59,517 nt of DNA. Source: Welwitschia mirabilis (Eukaryota > Gnetophyta > Gnetopsida > Welwitschiales). The notes under the pieces are model-generated. The model searched no databases, was not told the origin of the DNA, and saw nothing but the letters and a program-made list of their open reading frames with translations. The translations under genes and the position numbers were made by a program. Position 1 is the stretch's first letter. Each line of letters begins with the position of its first letter. Location: assembly GCA_051453625.1 (NCBI GenBank), contig JBOZIK010000001.1:196392971-196452487 (forward strand), given 5' to 3'. Below, piece by piece: positions 42,956-56,760 of this stretch.

Positions 42956-45947
42956 TGTAAGGACACTTGGTTCATAGCATACTCATTGCTTTATTAATTA
43001 TAATTGAAGAGTTTATCTCATTTTACTATATGACGATTTTGAGATTTATACATTTATACTTTTGATTGCATGTCTTAGATTAATTAAACTTACTTATGAG
43101 CCTACGAAGGATTAAAAAGGAGCTAGCATGAGAAAATGATACATGTAATTAATCTTGCTAATTAAAGCAAGAAGATTACTTAAATTAATTAGGTGCATGA
43201 GTTATAAATATGATCTTTTTTTGTACTCCAATGTCACTTATTACTCATCTCAATTATCAATGCTAAATCATGTGATCTTGTGATTTTGAGTTATGTGCCT
43301 TTGTTTATTTATATATAGAGATCCTTTCTCTCTTATAAAAGGAGATACTTTTCATTTTTTCACTCATACATGTATATTATTTTCTTTCCTTTTTCTTTCT
43401 TTCATTCTCTTGCTTGTGGATATTATAGCTTAAAAGCTTGGAGCTAAGGAACTCTTGAGCTTAAACCTTCATCAATCTTTAACTATCAAGGTCTTACTAA
43501 TCTTCATAAGTAAGCTATTTATTTTTATTATCCATACGATCTCTTTTCTCTATTGGAATGATGTAATATTTCATTAGGTAATTATTTATGAAATTTATGT
43601 AATTATGTTATAAAATATTAGTCCCTCTCATTGGCTCTCATTAAGACGTTATAGTGAGATATAATGGGTCTATTATGCTTAGTGATAGAAGTTACTAATG
43701 GATAATTATGGCTAAGTGACTAAGGGGATTACTATAAAAAACAAAGAAATTTGAGTATCCATGTTTATTTTAATATTATATCTTTTATTTATTATGTATT
43801 AAGACCATATTATTAGGGGAAAAGTCTAATCCTCAAAAATCTCTTTAGGCTAGTACTCTTTTATGAAACTCCTAAGGCTCAAAGTAAATGGTTTTTTTTG
43901 AATTGATTTAATTTTTCTTTCTACAATGGTTTGAATTAGTAACTTAGTTAAGATAATTTATAAGTAATTACTCATTATATCCTTTATGTTACTAATCTAA
44001 GTTATTGTTTAATTAGTTGTAGAGACATTATGATATTCTTGTTATGACAAAAATTAAATTTCCAAAATAGAGGCGTAAGATAAAAATATCATATCTTATT
44101 AATTAGTAGGTGTAAATTAGTAAAATCTTTATTTAAGTCTAAAATTGTTTNNNNNNNNNNGTAAAAATAGTTATTTTTTTGATGCATAATTATTTTTAAA
44201 AAAATTATTTGTTAAAATATGTCAAAAATAAGTTCAAAAAATAGTAAGCAAGTAATTTAGATTTCTATACCTATCTATTTAAATTTCTACAAACTTAAAT
44301 ATCCTAAGTTGTAGAAAATTGAATAATATTTCTAAAAAATCTTGAATCATTTAAAAACTCAAAGTTTTTTAAAAGTCATATCATTTTAGTGAAGTGTAGT
44401 AGGACTAAATTCTAGAAAATTTGAGAGTTTTCAACCTTAAATGATAACCTTAGAAATAATATTTTTAGAATGCAATATAGTTTAAGTTAGATTTTCAAAA
44501 TACTAATATGTGTCTACTTTTTAAAAAACTACTATAATTTATTTTTCTATCATAATTAATTAATTATTAAATTTTAACTATGATGTCTTCTTAGAGCCAA
44601 AAAATGTTATAATTAATGTTTAGATATATAGAAAAATTATCATGCAAAATTGTATAAGGAAATTAAGTATATAAAATATGTTCTATTAGTAAATTTAATC
44701 TAAATAATCTATAAATGGTATTTATTTGTATAAATACCTCTTTTACCCCTTTTTCTTTATCTTACTTTGAATGTGTATGCTTGTAAAATTTTTCACCTTA
44801 GTAGTTTAAGTAACATAAATAGTGTTTAGCTTATTAATTCTTTAATTAACTTATAATGTAGTCATGTGAGTCTTTGATAAAGATTTATATCTTAATAATT
44901 ATATTTGAGTTATACTTTATTTGTTTACCTTCTTTGCATCTCCCATGGAGATTGTTATATGATCATAGAAGAATGTTTCTAGGATTAGCATAGCTCCAGG
45001 TATGTTTTAGTTTCTTTAAGTACACCATTAAGATGTTATTTGATAAATTCTAAATATTTTTATTATTATTAAAAGAAAAAGAAAAGAATATTCTCTTTAT
45101 TTAGATATAAAAGAGAAGAATATTTCCTTTATCTATATTTTTATTATTATAACCTTGAATATAAACATGTTCTTGTATCCTTACTTTCTTTTTAAAGTTA
45201 TTTCTATAAAATGAGTCAAAAGATTAGAATTATTATAAGTAGGTAGATAATCGATTAAATATCCACATTAGTTATAACCATTTACATGTGTTTGTGTGGT
45301 ATATTTGTTGAATAGAAGAAAATCAAGGTAATTCTAATAATATTCATTCCCATACTTGGATTTCATCACCAAGGTGGGTTGCATTGCATTTTTTTTTTTA
45401 TAATAATATTCTTATGGAAGTGGATTTAATCACCACTTTCCTACCTTAACCATGTATGAAGTTACTCTAACTTGATATCTCAAGCCTTTGGAATCAATAA
45501 ATCATGTTGTACCATCTGGAGATGGTTTAAGGAAGCGGGGGTCATTTGTAAGCATGCATCCATCTCACATACTGCCTATCACCTATATTAGGGGTATATC
45601 AAGGTGAGGTGAAAGCCTACAAAGTTGAGCCTATCCATCTCTATATAGTTTATAACCTAAGTAGAACCAATTCACATATGAAGGGTGTCTGAATATCAAT
45701 TTAAAATGCCCTTAATTGGAGTTGCAAACTACTATTATATTAGTTAGGTATTATCCTTAAAACTTATCCATGTATGTTGTCAACAAGTTTATATCTCCTT
45801 AGCTATTCATAAAATATCTTTTATGTGATGAAAGACTAGGAAGAAATGAAAGACACAAACTTATGAAATCATTATTTGTAAACCAAAATAATATAGAAAT
45901 TAATTATATATAAATATATAATATTAACATGATTTATCTTTTTTAAA
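42956..45947 (+). repeat. LTR-like repeat, copy 1
   Basis: Starts TGTAAGGACACTTGGTTCAT. A promoter-like part includes TTTATATATAGAGATCC near 43305-43325, then GAACTCTTGAGCTTAAACC. Later shared landmarks are AAAATCTCTTTAGGCTAGTA, TTAACCTTAAATGATAACC-type text and ATCACCAAGGTGGGTTGCAT. It carries no protein motif I recognise. The TG start plus TATA box suggests an LTR of a large or non-autonomous element; orientation is inferred from the TATA box. A 10-N gap lies at 44151-44160 and the copy ends at the 100-N gap 45948-46047. Confidence 0.7.
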
Positions 45948-46047
45948 NNNNNNNNNNNNNNNNNNNNNNNNNNNNNNNNNNNNNNNNNNNNNNNNNNNNN
46001 NNNNNNNNNNNNNNNNNNNNNNNNNNNNNNNNNNNNNNNNNNNNNNN

Positions 46048-48235
46048 ATATTATTTTTTAATCTAATTATGCATTATAACCATCTTATTAGGGATAAAGT
46101 CTGATCTTTAAAAATCTCTTTAGGCTAGTACTCTTTCATGGAAATCCTAAGGCTCATAGTAAATGGTTCTTCTTGAATTGATTTGATTTTTCTTTCTACA
46201 ATGATTTGAATTACTATTTTAGTTAAGATATTCTATAAGTAATTGGTTAATGTATCTATTATTTTACTAATTTAAGTTATTGCTTAACTAGTTATGATAA
46301 CTTTATCATATTTTTGTATAACGAAAATTAAATTTCCAGAATAGAGGCATAGGACAATAACACCATACCTTTTGAACCAATAGGTATAAATTAGTAATTT
46401 TTTTTTTGTAAGTTTAGGATTGTGTTATGAACATGAAAATATAAAAACAATAATTTTTCTGATGGGTAATTAGCTTTAAAAAATTAATGTGTTAAAATAC
46501 ATTAGAAAATAAATACAAAAAATAGTAAATAATTTATGTTTAGTACCTATTTGTTAAGATATCTACAAACTTGAGCATCCTTAGTTGTAGGAAATTGAAT
46601 AATCTTTCTAGAACATCTTGACTCATTTAAAAATTCAAGTATTTTGAAAGGTATGATCATTTTAGTGTAGTGTGGTAGGACTGTAATTTTGGAAAATTTG
46701 ATAGTCTTTAACCTTAAATGATAACCTTAGAAATAATATTTTTATAATTCCAAGATAGTTTAAGTTAGATTCTAAGAATCCTATAATGTATCTAGTTTTT
46801 AAAAAACTAATATAATTTATTTTTTGCTTCATAATTAATTAATTATTAATTTTTAACTATGATGCCTCCTTAGGGCCTAAAAGTATTATAATTATGTTTA
46901 TAATTATAGAAAAATTACTACACAAAATTTTATAGGGAAATTAAGTATATAAAATATGTTTCTATTAATAAATTNNNNNNNNNNNNNNNNNNNNNNNNNN
47001 NNNNNNNNNNNNNNNNNNNNNNNNNNNNNNNNNNNNNNNNNNNNNNNNNNNNNNNNNNNNNNNNNNNNNNNNNNNNNNNNNNNNNNNNNNNNNNNNNNNN
47101 NNNNNNNNNNNNNNNNNNNNNNNNNNNNNNNNNNNNNNNNNNNNNNNNNNNNNNNNNNNNNNNNNNNNNNNNNNNNNNNNNNNNNNNNNNNNNNNNNNNN
47201 NNNNNNNNNNNNNNNNNNNNNNNNNNNNNNNNNNNNNNNNNNNNNNNNNNNNNNNNNNNNNNNNNNNNNNNNNNNNNNNTATTTTTTATTTACTTTATGT
47301 ACATTATTAAGATGTTCTTTGATATATTTTGGATATTTTTATTATTATTTAAAGAAAAAGAAAAGAATATTTCCTTTATTAAATATAAAAGAGAAGAATA
47401 CTTCCTTTATCTAGATTTTTATTATTATAATCTTGAATATAGAAATGTTCTTGTATGCTTGCTTTCGTTGTATGGTTGTTTCTATAAAATGAACAGAATG
47501 ATGATTAGAATTATTATAACTAGGTAAATAATCTATTAAATATCCACATTAGTTAGAATTGTTTGCATGCATTTGTGTGGTTTATTCATCGAACAAGACT
47601 AAATCAAATTAATTCTAATAATGTTCATCTCCATACTTGGATTTCATCATCAAGGTAGGTTGCATTGCATTTTTTTAATAATACCATTTTGGAATTGGAT
47701 TTAATCATTACTCTCTTATCCTACCAATATATGAACTTACTCTGACTTAATATCTCAAGCCCTTAGCATTGATAGATTATGTTGCACCATCCGGAGATGC
47801 TTCAAGGAAGTGGGGGCCATTTGTAAGCATGCATTCATATCACGTACCACTTGTCACCATATTGGAGGTATGTCAAGATGAAGTGAAAGCCTATGGAGTT
47901 GAGGCCATCCATATTTTTATAGTTTAAAACCTAAGGTAGAACCAACTCACATCCGAGAGTGGCTAGATATTGAGTTGGAATACCATTAATTGGAGTTCCA
48001 ACATCTTATTATATTAGTTAAGCATTATCCCTAAAACCCATCCATGCATGTTGATAATAAGTTTACATCTCCTCAACTATTCACAAGATATCTTTTATGT
48101 GATGGAAGACTAGGAAGAAATGGAGCACATAAACTTGTGACATCACTATTGTTTGTAAACCAAAATAATCTAGAAGTTAATTATAATTAAATATATAATA
48201 TTAGTATCATTTTTTTTTAGAATATAGAAATTATA
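46048..48235 (+). repeat. LTR-like repeat, copy 2 (first 0.8 kb missing at the gap)
   Basis: It corresponds to copy 1 from about 43770 onward (AAAATCTCTTTAGGCTAGTA near 46110). It contains gap 46975-47279. It ends near 48235 at AGTATCATTTTTTTTTAGAA, where an ORF1-like tail starts. Confidence 0.75.
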
Positions 48236-48993
48236 ATAAAGGAATAAGTAAAATTTAATCATAAGTTCTATTGTATCTATTAGGTAATAATATTAAAGAA
48301 GGAAGGGAGAAAAAAATATAGTGCTTAATTAAGGGTAACAGAAGAGAGGGTGTCACAACTTAGAATCTACAAAGATAGAAAGCTAAGCCCTTTTAGAGAA
48401 GGCATTCCCTCATTTTTGTATGGTAACTTCAACAAAGCCATCAAGATTTACTACATGTTTAGACCAATCTAGAGTAGGGATTAACAACAAAGAATTTGAA
48501 GATTTAGTACCAACATTATAGCTAGATTGAGATTGCTTAGTGGAAGTAGGTTATGAATATTATTTATTAATAATAACAGATAAAGTAAAGGAATTAGAAG
48601 AAGATGTGAAAAATTTTCTAGAGTTAAATTTAGTTAAGGGAGAATGAAAATAAGAAGATTAAATAAATTTATTGACTTAAGGATCATTCAATTATTTCTC
48701 ACATGCTAAAATTTGAAATNNNNNNNNNNNNNNNNNNNNNNNNNNTTATAACTATAAGAATCAGAAAGACTATAATACTTTACTTTCTAGGTGAAGACAT
48801 GTCTAGCTCTCATAGGGTTAAAAAGTGTTCTCCCTATGAAAGATTCACTTTAATAAAAAACTTTTGAAAATAAAACGCATTAACATCCTAGAAATGCTCA
48901 TGCAAAATATTACCAAAAAATTTAACAATATGATTCTTGACTAAATAGGAAATCAAGAAAAGATTAGAAAGTGCAACATAACATGGAACATAT
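48236..48993 (-). pseudogene. ORF1-like tail, copy 1 (truncated)
   Basis: It matches 52377-53175 closely (GAAGAGAGGGTGTCACAACT and AAGATTTACTACATGTTTAG). It is cut at GAGAT where repeat copy 3 begins. A 26-N gap lies at 48720-48745. See the longer copy for the coding interpretation. Confidence 0.6.
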
Positions 48994-49013
48994 TAATGAG
49001 ATTTGTAAGGTAA

Positions 49014-52000
49014 CTTGGTTCATAGCATTCTTATTGCTTTATTCATTAGAATTGAAGAGCTTATCTCATTGTTCAATATGACAATTTTGAGATTTGTGCA
49101 TTTATTCTTTTGATGCATGTCTTGGATGAATTAAACTTAACTACGAGCTTATGAAGGATTCAAATAAAGTTAGCATGAGGAAATGATGCATGTAATTAAT
49201 ATTACTAAATTAAAAAAGATGATCACTCACCCTAGTTAGGTGCATGAGTCATAAATATGATCTCTTTTTGTACTCCAATGTCACTTATTATTCATTTCAC
49301 TTATTAATGCTAAATCATGTGATCTTGTGATCTTGAGCTATGTGCTTTTGTTTATTTATATATAAAGATCCCTTCCTTTCTTGTAAAAAAAGATACTTTC
49401 CTTTTTTTTTCATACACGCGCATNNNNNNNNNNTATTTCATTCTCTTGCTTGTGGATCTTGGAGCTTAGAAGCTTGGACCTAAGGAACTCTTGAGCTTAG
49501 GTCTTTATTAATCTTCAACTATCAAGATCTTACTAATTTTTCCAAGTAAGTTCTTTGCTCTTATTGTCCATATGATATCTTTTTCTATTGGAATGATGTA
49601 ATATTGCATTAGTAAATTATTTATGGCTTTTATACACTTATGTTATAAAATAGTATTCCCTTCTATTGAATCTCACCAAGACGTTACAGTGAGATATGAA
49701 GGGTTTCTTGTGCTTGGTGATGGAGGATTACTAATGGATAATTATGGCCAAGTGGCCGGGGGGTTCATTATTTAAATTAAAAAAAGAGGAATCTAGGTAT
49801 CCATTTTTATTTTAATATATTTTTTTGGTCTAATTAATCAGTAGAACCATCTTATTAGGGGCAAAATATGATTCTTAAAAATCTCTTTAGGCTAGTACTC
49901 TTTCATGGAAATCCCAAGGCTCATAGTAAATGGTTTTTTTGAATTGATTTGTTTTTTTTCTACAATAATTTGAATTAGTATTTTAGTTAAGATATCCTAT
50001 AAGTAATTGGTTAATATATCCATTATTTTTTTGGTTTAAGTCATTGCTTAACTAGTTGTAGAAACTTTATCCTATTTTGTTATGGCGAAAATTAAATTTT
50101 CAGAATAGAGGCATAGGATAATAACACCATAGCTTATTAATTAATAGGCATAAATTAGTGAATTTTTTTGTAAGTTCAAAGATTGTGTTATGAACATGAA
50201 AATATGAAAAAAATAATTTTTCTGATGGGTAAGTATTTTTAAAAGAATTTATTTATTAAAATATTTTAGAAAATAAATATAAAAAATAGTAGGTAAGTAA
50301 TTTATGTTTATGTACCTATCTATTAAAATATCTACAAACTTGAGCATCCTAAGTTGTAAGAAAATAAATAATCTTTTTAAAACATCTTGAATCATTTAAA
50401 AATTCAAAGTATTTTAAAGTTATAATCATTTTAGTATAGTGTGATAAGACTATAATTTTGGAAAATTTGATAGTTTTTAACCTTAAATGATAACCTTAGA
50501 AATAATATTTATAAAATTCCAAAATAGTTTAAGTTAGATCTGATAATTCTAAAATGTGTCTAGTTTCTAAAAAACTACTATAATTTATTTTTACTACATA
50601 ATTAATTAGTTATTAATTTTTAACTATGATGTCTCCTTAGAGCCAAAAAATGTTATAATTAATGTTAAAAGTTATAAAAAATTATTACACAAAATTTTAT
50701 AAGGAATTTAAGTATATAAAATATGTTGTTATCACTAAATTTAAGTTAAATTACCTGTAAGGGGTATTTATTGGTAGAAATACCTCTCTTATCCTTTTTC
50801 TTTAGCTTACTTTGAATGTGCATACTTGTAAGAGTTTTTACCTTAGTGGTTTTGAGTAACATGATTAGTCTCTTTAGCTTATCATTTTTTCATTCACTCA
50901 TAATATAGCCATATGAACATTGGATAAAGATTTATATCTTAACAATTATGTTTGAGTTATAGTTTCTTTATTTACCTTCTTTGCACCAACCCATGGAGAT
51001 TGTCATATGAGTAGGGAAGAATGTTTCTAGGATTAGCATAGCTCTAAGTATGTTTTAGTTACTTTAGGTNNNNNNNNNNNNNNNNNNNNNNNNNNNNNNN
51101 NNNNNNNNNNNNNNNNNNNNNNNNNNNNNNNNNNNNNNNNNNNNNNNNNNNNNNNNNNNNNNNNNNNNNNNNNNNNNNNNNNNNNNNNNNNNNNNNNNNN
51201 NNNNNNNNNNNNNNNNNNNNNNNNNNNNNNNNNNNNNNNNNNNNNNNNNNNNNNNNNNNNNNNNNNNNNNNNNNNNNNNNNNNNNNNNNNNNNNNNNNNN
51301 NNNNNNNNNNNNNNNNNNNNNNNNNNNNNNNNNNNNNNNNNNNNNNNNNNNNNNNNNNNNNNNNNNNNNNNNNNNNNNNNNNNNNNNNNNNNNNNNNNNN
51401 NNNNNNNNNNNNNNNNNNNNNNNNNNNNNNNNNNNNNNNNNNNNNNNNNNNNNNNNNNNNNNNNNNNNNNNNNNNNNNNNNNNNNNNNNNNNNNNNNNNN
51501 NNNNNNNNNNNNNNNNNNNNNNNNNNNNNNNNNNNNNNNNNNNNNNNNNNNNNNNNNNNNNNNNNNNNNNNNNNNNNNNNNNNNNNNNNNNNNNNNNNNN
51601 NNNNNNNNNNNNNNNNNNNNNNNNNNNNNNNNNNNNNNNNNNNNNNNNNNNNNNNNNNNNNNNNNNNNNNNNNNNNNNNNNNNNNNNNNNNNNNNNNNNN
51701 NNNNNNNNNNNNNNNNNNNNNNNNNNNNNNNNNNNNNNNNNNNNNNNNNNNNNNNNNNNNNNNNNNNNNNNNNNNNNNNNNNNNNNNNNNNNNNNNNNNN
51801 NNGGATTTCATCACCAAGGTGGGTTTTATTGCATTTTTCTTTTATAATACCCCTTTGGAAGTGACTTTAATCACCACTCTCCTATCCTACCCATGTATGA
51901 ACTTACTCCAAATTAATACCTAAAGCCCTTGGTATTAATGGATCATGTTGCACCATTTGGAGATGCTTAAGGAAGTGGGGGTCATTTGTAATCATGCATC

Positions 52001-52376
52001 CATTTCACGTACCACTTGTCACCTGTATTAGGGGTATATCGAGGTGAAGTGAAATCCTATAGTGTTGAGCCTAACCATGTTTGTATAGTTTAAAAGTTGT
52101 AGTAGAAACAACTTACATTTGGAAGGTGGCTAGATATCAAGTTAGAATGCCATTAATTGGAGTTGCAACCTCCTATTATATTGGTTAGGAGTTATCTATA
52201 TCTATGTATGTTGATAATAAGTTTACATCTTCTCAACTATTCACAAAATATCTTTTATGTGATGGAAAACTAGGAAGAACTAGAGAACACAAACTTATGA
52301 CATTGCTATTATTTATAAACCAAAATAATCTAGAAGTTAATTATAGGTAAATATATAATATTAATAACATTTTTTC
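49014..52376 (+). repeat. LTR-like repeat, copy 3 (full length, about 3.4 kb)
   Basis: Starts TGTAAGGTAACTTGGTTCAT and includes TATATATAAAGATCCCTTCC near 49357-49376. It has the same landmarks as copies 1 and 2. The end near 52376 is followed by the ORF1-like tail. It includes a 10-N gap at 49424-49433 and a 733-N gap at 51070-51802, so internal length is uncertain. No matching target duplication is visible at its ends. Confidence 0.75.
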
Positions 52377-53640
52377 CTTAGAATATAGAAATGCTAATAA
52401 AGGAATAAGTAAAATTTAATCCTAGGTTCCGTTGTATCTATTAGGTAATAATATTAAAGAAGGAAGGAAGAAAAAAAATATAGTACTTAATTAGAGGTAA
52501 GAGAAGAGAGGGTGTCACAACTTAGAACCAAAATAATCTAAAGAAACAGAAAGTAGAGCCCTTGTAGAGAAGGCATTTCCTCATTTTGACTGGTAACTTT
52601 AACAAATACATCAAGATTTACTACATGTTTAGACCAATTTAGAGTAGAGATTAATAACAAAGAATTTGAAGATTTAGTACCAACATTATAGCTAGCTTGA
52701 GGTTGCTTAGTGGAAGTAGGTTATGAATACTATTTATTAATAATAGAAGCTAAAGTAAAGGGATTAGAATAATATGTAATAGATTTACTAGAGACAAAGT
52801 TGGTTAAGGAAGAATAAGAATAAGAAGGTGAAATAAATTTATTGACTTAAGGATCATTCAATTATTTCTTACATGCTAAAATGTGGCATGCGAAAAATTT
52901 TCTCCTTCATGATGATTATAACTACAAGAATTAGAGAGACTCTAATATTTTTCTTTCTCGGTGAAGACATATCCACCTCTTATAGGGTTAAAAAGTGTTA
53001 CCACTGTGAAAGATTCCCTTTAATAGAAAACTTTTGAAGAAAAAACCCATTAACATCCTAAGAATGTTCATGCAAAACATTACTAAAAAGTTTAACAATA
53101 TGATTCTTGACTAAAGAGGAAATCAGAGAAAGATTAGGAAGTGCAACATAGCATGAAATATATTCATGAGATGGGTTATTAAAATTAAAGTTAAATTTCC
53201 ATGCATGAGTGACTAATATTGTAGTTTACCCTAGAAATGTTGGAAGAGATTTTACTCTCTCCACCATGGAGGAATTAGAAATACTAGCCAAAATAAAGGT
53301 ACATGTGTAATATCAAGTGTGAATAACCTCTATATCCTTTAATTGAAGAATTCTGTAGACATATATCTAAAGACTAGTATGATAAGGTAAACAACATATA
53401 ATTTGAAGAACTATGAAACGTAAATCATAATATTTAGATATAGATTTAAATATACTAGGATGAATATTAAAATTATCACAAGAACTACTTATCACTAGTC
53501 TTACAAAATGAGGCAATGAAGCTCCTTTAAAAGACTAAATAGATAGGTCATCCATGGCAAACCCTAGGAAAAAGAGAGAACGTTAAAAAGACTATGTGAA
53601 AACTAATAGATCTATTAGACTAGGAAAATAAATGAAATAG
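52377..53640 (-). pseudogene. ORF1-like tail, copy 2 (possible LINE ORF1 remnant)
   Basis: Minus-strand translation gives NPSHEYISCYVALPNLSLIS then SLVKNHIVKLFSNVL near 53040-53190. This resembles the V-W-V-x-L-P-x-L-P-L strand of DUF4283-type ORF1 proteins that carry L-x-x-I-x-x-x-L-G after it. Further 5' it reads SFKGASLPHFVRLVISSC. It could be the ORF1 of LINE-B, separated from its ORF2 by the LTR-like repeats. The similarity is weak and stops are frequent. Confidence 0.35.
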
Positions 53641-55289
53641 AAATAAAATATGATGACTAAAACAAAGAGTAGAGTTGGGGTGTACCAAAACCCTATTAGA
53701 GTTGTTAAAGTCCTTTGATAGTTATGGTTAACATAGGCTCTTTATGTAGATTAACATGCACAAGTGTTATATGTTTTTTTTAAATTTTCAATAATGTAAC
53801 TAGATGGAATGTAAAAATATAGTAAATAGGTAGATTTATTATGGTGTTAAATCTTTTTTCTTTTTATTTTTTGATATTATTTTTAAATTTGTATTTCTTC
53901 TTTTTTTGTCCATTCACTTCTTAGGGTTGTCACATGCATGTAACAACATATCAGTTAGGTTTCAATGTATTAAGTTTTTATTATAGATAATTTAAATATA
54001 AATTCCTTGGAATTTCCCCTTCTTCAGTGATTGTTAGCAATGAGATTGTGTTACTCTTAATAAAAATTTTATTTTATTTTATAAATCATTCTACAGTCTA
54101 ATAAATATTAGAAAATTAAGTTTAATATCACTAGAATCATTAGTTTGATCGATAAGCATTGAATTATTTCCAAGACAAGTTGATACTATTCTAGTGTATA
54201 AACTATGTAGTTCGTAGCTACTATTTTCATGTTTACTATGTACCTATTTGATGCAAAGTATTTGTTTTCATAATGCATGATTACATGTTTAGATAATTGA
54301 CATTATGCTAAAGGAAATAAAATATGAAATTATTTATTACTTTATTTTTGATTTCTTTATGTTTTTGATACATGTGTAAGAGTAAACGGTTGATGTTTAT
54401 TCAAATGTTACTTTTTAGTGACAGTTTTGGTATGCTTGATAAAGAAGTTATTAATTGATAATAATGGTTTCCATTGCTTCTTTCATAGTGTATATTGTGT
54501 GGATCTTAATGAAATCTAATAAACTTGATTATTTTTTTTCTTTCATACTATGTTACATTTATTTTAGTTAGTTTCTTTTATTAATAAGGCTCTTTGGATA
54601 TTATAGATTGTGTGACTACTTTCTTTGAAAGTGGATTTCATCTTTTTATATACTTTTGATGACATAATATATTTTACTATGTGATTTACTGTAGACTGGC
54701 CCGGGTACCTATGTATTCCATTAGTGAGTTTTTTAGTATCTTTCTAAGCTATGCCCATTAAAGAATAACATAAAGCTCTTATTGGAATAAGGCTTATAAT
54801 ATTACAAGTTATAAGCGTTAAGCTTTAGTTTTGCTATCATGAACTCTGTCAGCAATTAATTCTTATAAGCACATCACAATTTTATGCATAATAGAACTTT
54901 AAGGAAAATTTTAAAAAAATTGAGGGTGATATTTTTTTCACAAACCTTAGGTTTATCCCCTTCTAACAATCCTATTGGAATATCCCTTAGGGTGATTTTA
55001 TAACATAATCAACTCTTATAACATTGAATAAGATTTAACATTAAAATATGACATCACAAAGGGAATAAGCATAATTTGGCTCACATTACGACAATCTGNN
55101 NNNNNNNNACAATCTGTGTTTAACATAACAATAAGTAGCCTTTAAATCAAGCTCCATTCTCTCCTTCTAAGAGGCATACTACTCTTGAAAACATGTGTCT
55201 AGAAGTCTAATATCACATATGTGAAGATCATGCTTAACTCTTTCTACTAGTTGTCTCCTTTAGTTATAAATTTTTTAAAAGTTTTTCTG
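53641..55289. other. AT-rich spacer, no gene seen
   Basis: No coding motif. The 10-N gap at 55099-55108 has ACAATCTG directly on both sides, so the contigs probably overlap there. Confidence 0.5.
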
Positions 55290-56400
55290 AGTTTCAACTT
55301 TATCAATTTGTAGTGTCCATTTTCCAAAAATATTCTTGATCAAGTATCATTTCATGTCTTTATGCTTTGTATTAGTTTGATAAACAAAATTCTTAGTCAA
55401 ATGAATTACACTCTTACTATGACAATTTAAAATGTATTTAACTTGTAAAAGTGCAAACTAGTTAAGAATGCTTATTAATCAAAACTTTTGTTTGAATGTT
55501 ACTAATAAAGTAATAAAATTTACTTCTATACTAGATAAAAACACCTCACCTTGAAGATGTGAGATCTAGCTAACACCATCACCAATAGTGAAAACATCGC
55601 TTGTTGTGGATTCTAAATTCTTTACATCTAACAAAATTTCCATTTGTGTATCCAAAAAATTCGAAAAGTGAATTTCCAAAACACAGGACACGGGAAGGTG
55701 TTTTAAGTCCCCTTCAAATACACTAGAATTTGTTTAAAAACTTTTCAATGTGCTTGTTTAGGAATTATTTTTGTTATACTAAAACTAACTCCTGCTTCAT
55801 AGATAACTTAGGTCTAATGGAGACCATATCATACATTAAGCTTTCGACTACTAATGTATAAGGAATTATCTTCGTATCTTGATTATTTCTTTTAGAAGTA
55901 AAACAATCCTTCTTAGACAAATTAAAATGGCTTGCAAATGGATTATGGATAAAAATGTGGTTAGATGCATTTAACCATTTTGAATGCTCTACTTGTGTAA
56001 TTTCTCTAACTCAATCAAAATTTCAAGCTTTTCTTATCACATTTAGTTCTCATTTCAAGGATCTACTTTATATTCCTAAGATTCTTTATAATAAATTTAT
56101 TTACCTTTTGATCCTTCAACCTACTGAATTTATAGAATCATTTATTGCAATTACGATTTCATTAGTATATACTAAAATAATGGTGATTTTCCTCTAGCTA
56201 CTCTATACAAATAAACACGGTGAATAACTTAATGTCTCTTAGACTTTTTTTTGGCTAAGGCATTAAATTTCTTATATCATAATTTAGGTATTATTATAAG
56301 CCATATAAGCTTCTTCTCGGCCTACATATAAGATCTTTATCGCCTTCAAGGGTCACATTATGTAAATTCTTTTTCCAAATAATCACGTCAAAATGATTTT
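55290..56400 (-). pseudogene. Second Copia fragment: reverse transcriptase end and RNase H
   Basis: In minus-strand order: HNPFASHFNLSKKDC near 55900 (the P-L-A-x-H-F-K-L-S block), VVESLMYDMVSIRPKLS near 55800-55855 (V-G-S-L-M-Y-A-M-V-x-T-R-P-D), LESTTSDVFTIGDGVS near 55570-55620 (R-K-S-T-T-G-Y-V-F), and NCHSKSVIHLTKNFV followed by TKHKDMKYHLIKN near 55370-55440, the RNase H active-site and T-K-H-I-D segments. Stops and frameshifts separate them. Wording differs from the element at 1-6874, so this is another family or a much older copy. No LTR is visible. Confidence 0.8.
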
Positions 56401-56760
56401 TTAAAATATTTTACTGCTTTAGCTCTAAAAATTATACAAGTTGCTATCGTTAAGATTATATGAATAGAAGTATTCATCAAACAAGACAGAAGTAAGATTT
56501 TATCCACTCTATTAGACAAAATTAGATTGGATAAAATTAGTTACTATTTAATAATAACATTAATGATAAAATTAAATATTATAAATGAACTTTATCTAAG
56601 CTCACATACTATCATTTATCTTATTTAAAATATAATAAGAAGTTATGGGTAAAGATATGATTTTCATTAGAAACGATCCTAATTTCCTTACTATCTTTCT
56701 TAAGGGAGGATTGAAGCATCTTGCTCAGTGTCACTTGTGCCTTTTTTCCAATGCTTTCCA
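56401..56760. other. Spacer, no gene seen
   Basis: AT-rich to 56640, then a change to less AT-rich sequence at the end of the next pseudogene. Confidence 0.4.

Noticed and set aside
51059-51817. 252-codon open frame on the minus strand
   Set aside because: Nearly all of it is N, so it is an artefact of translating the gap. The same applies to 1575-2396, 5281-5762, 10607-10995 and 46956-47414.
54700-54709. CCCGGGTACC, identical to a cloning-vector polylinker stretch
   Set aside because: Only ten bases match; the flanks are ordinary AT-rich plant sequence with no further vector sites, so it is chance.
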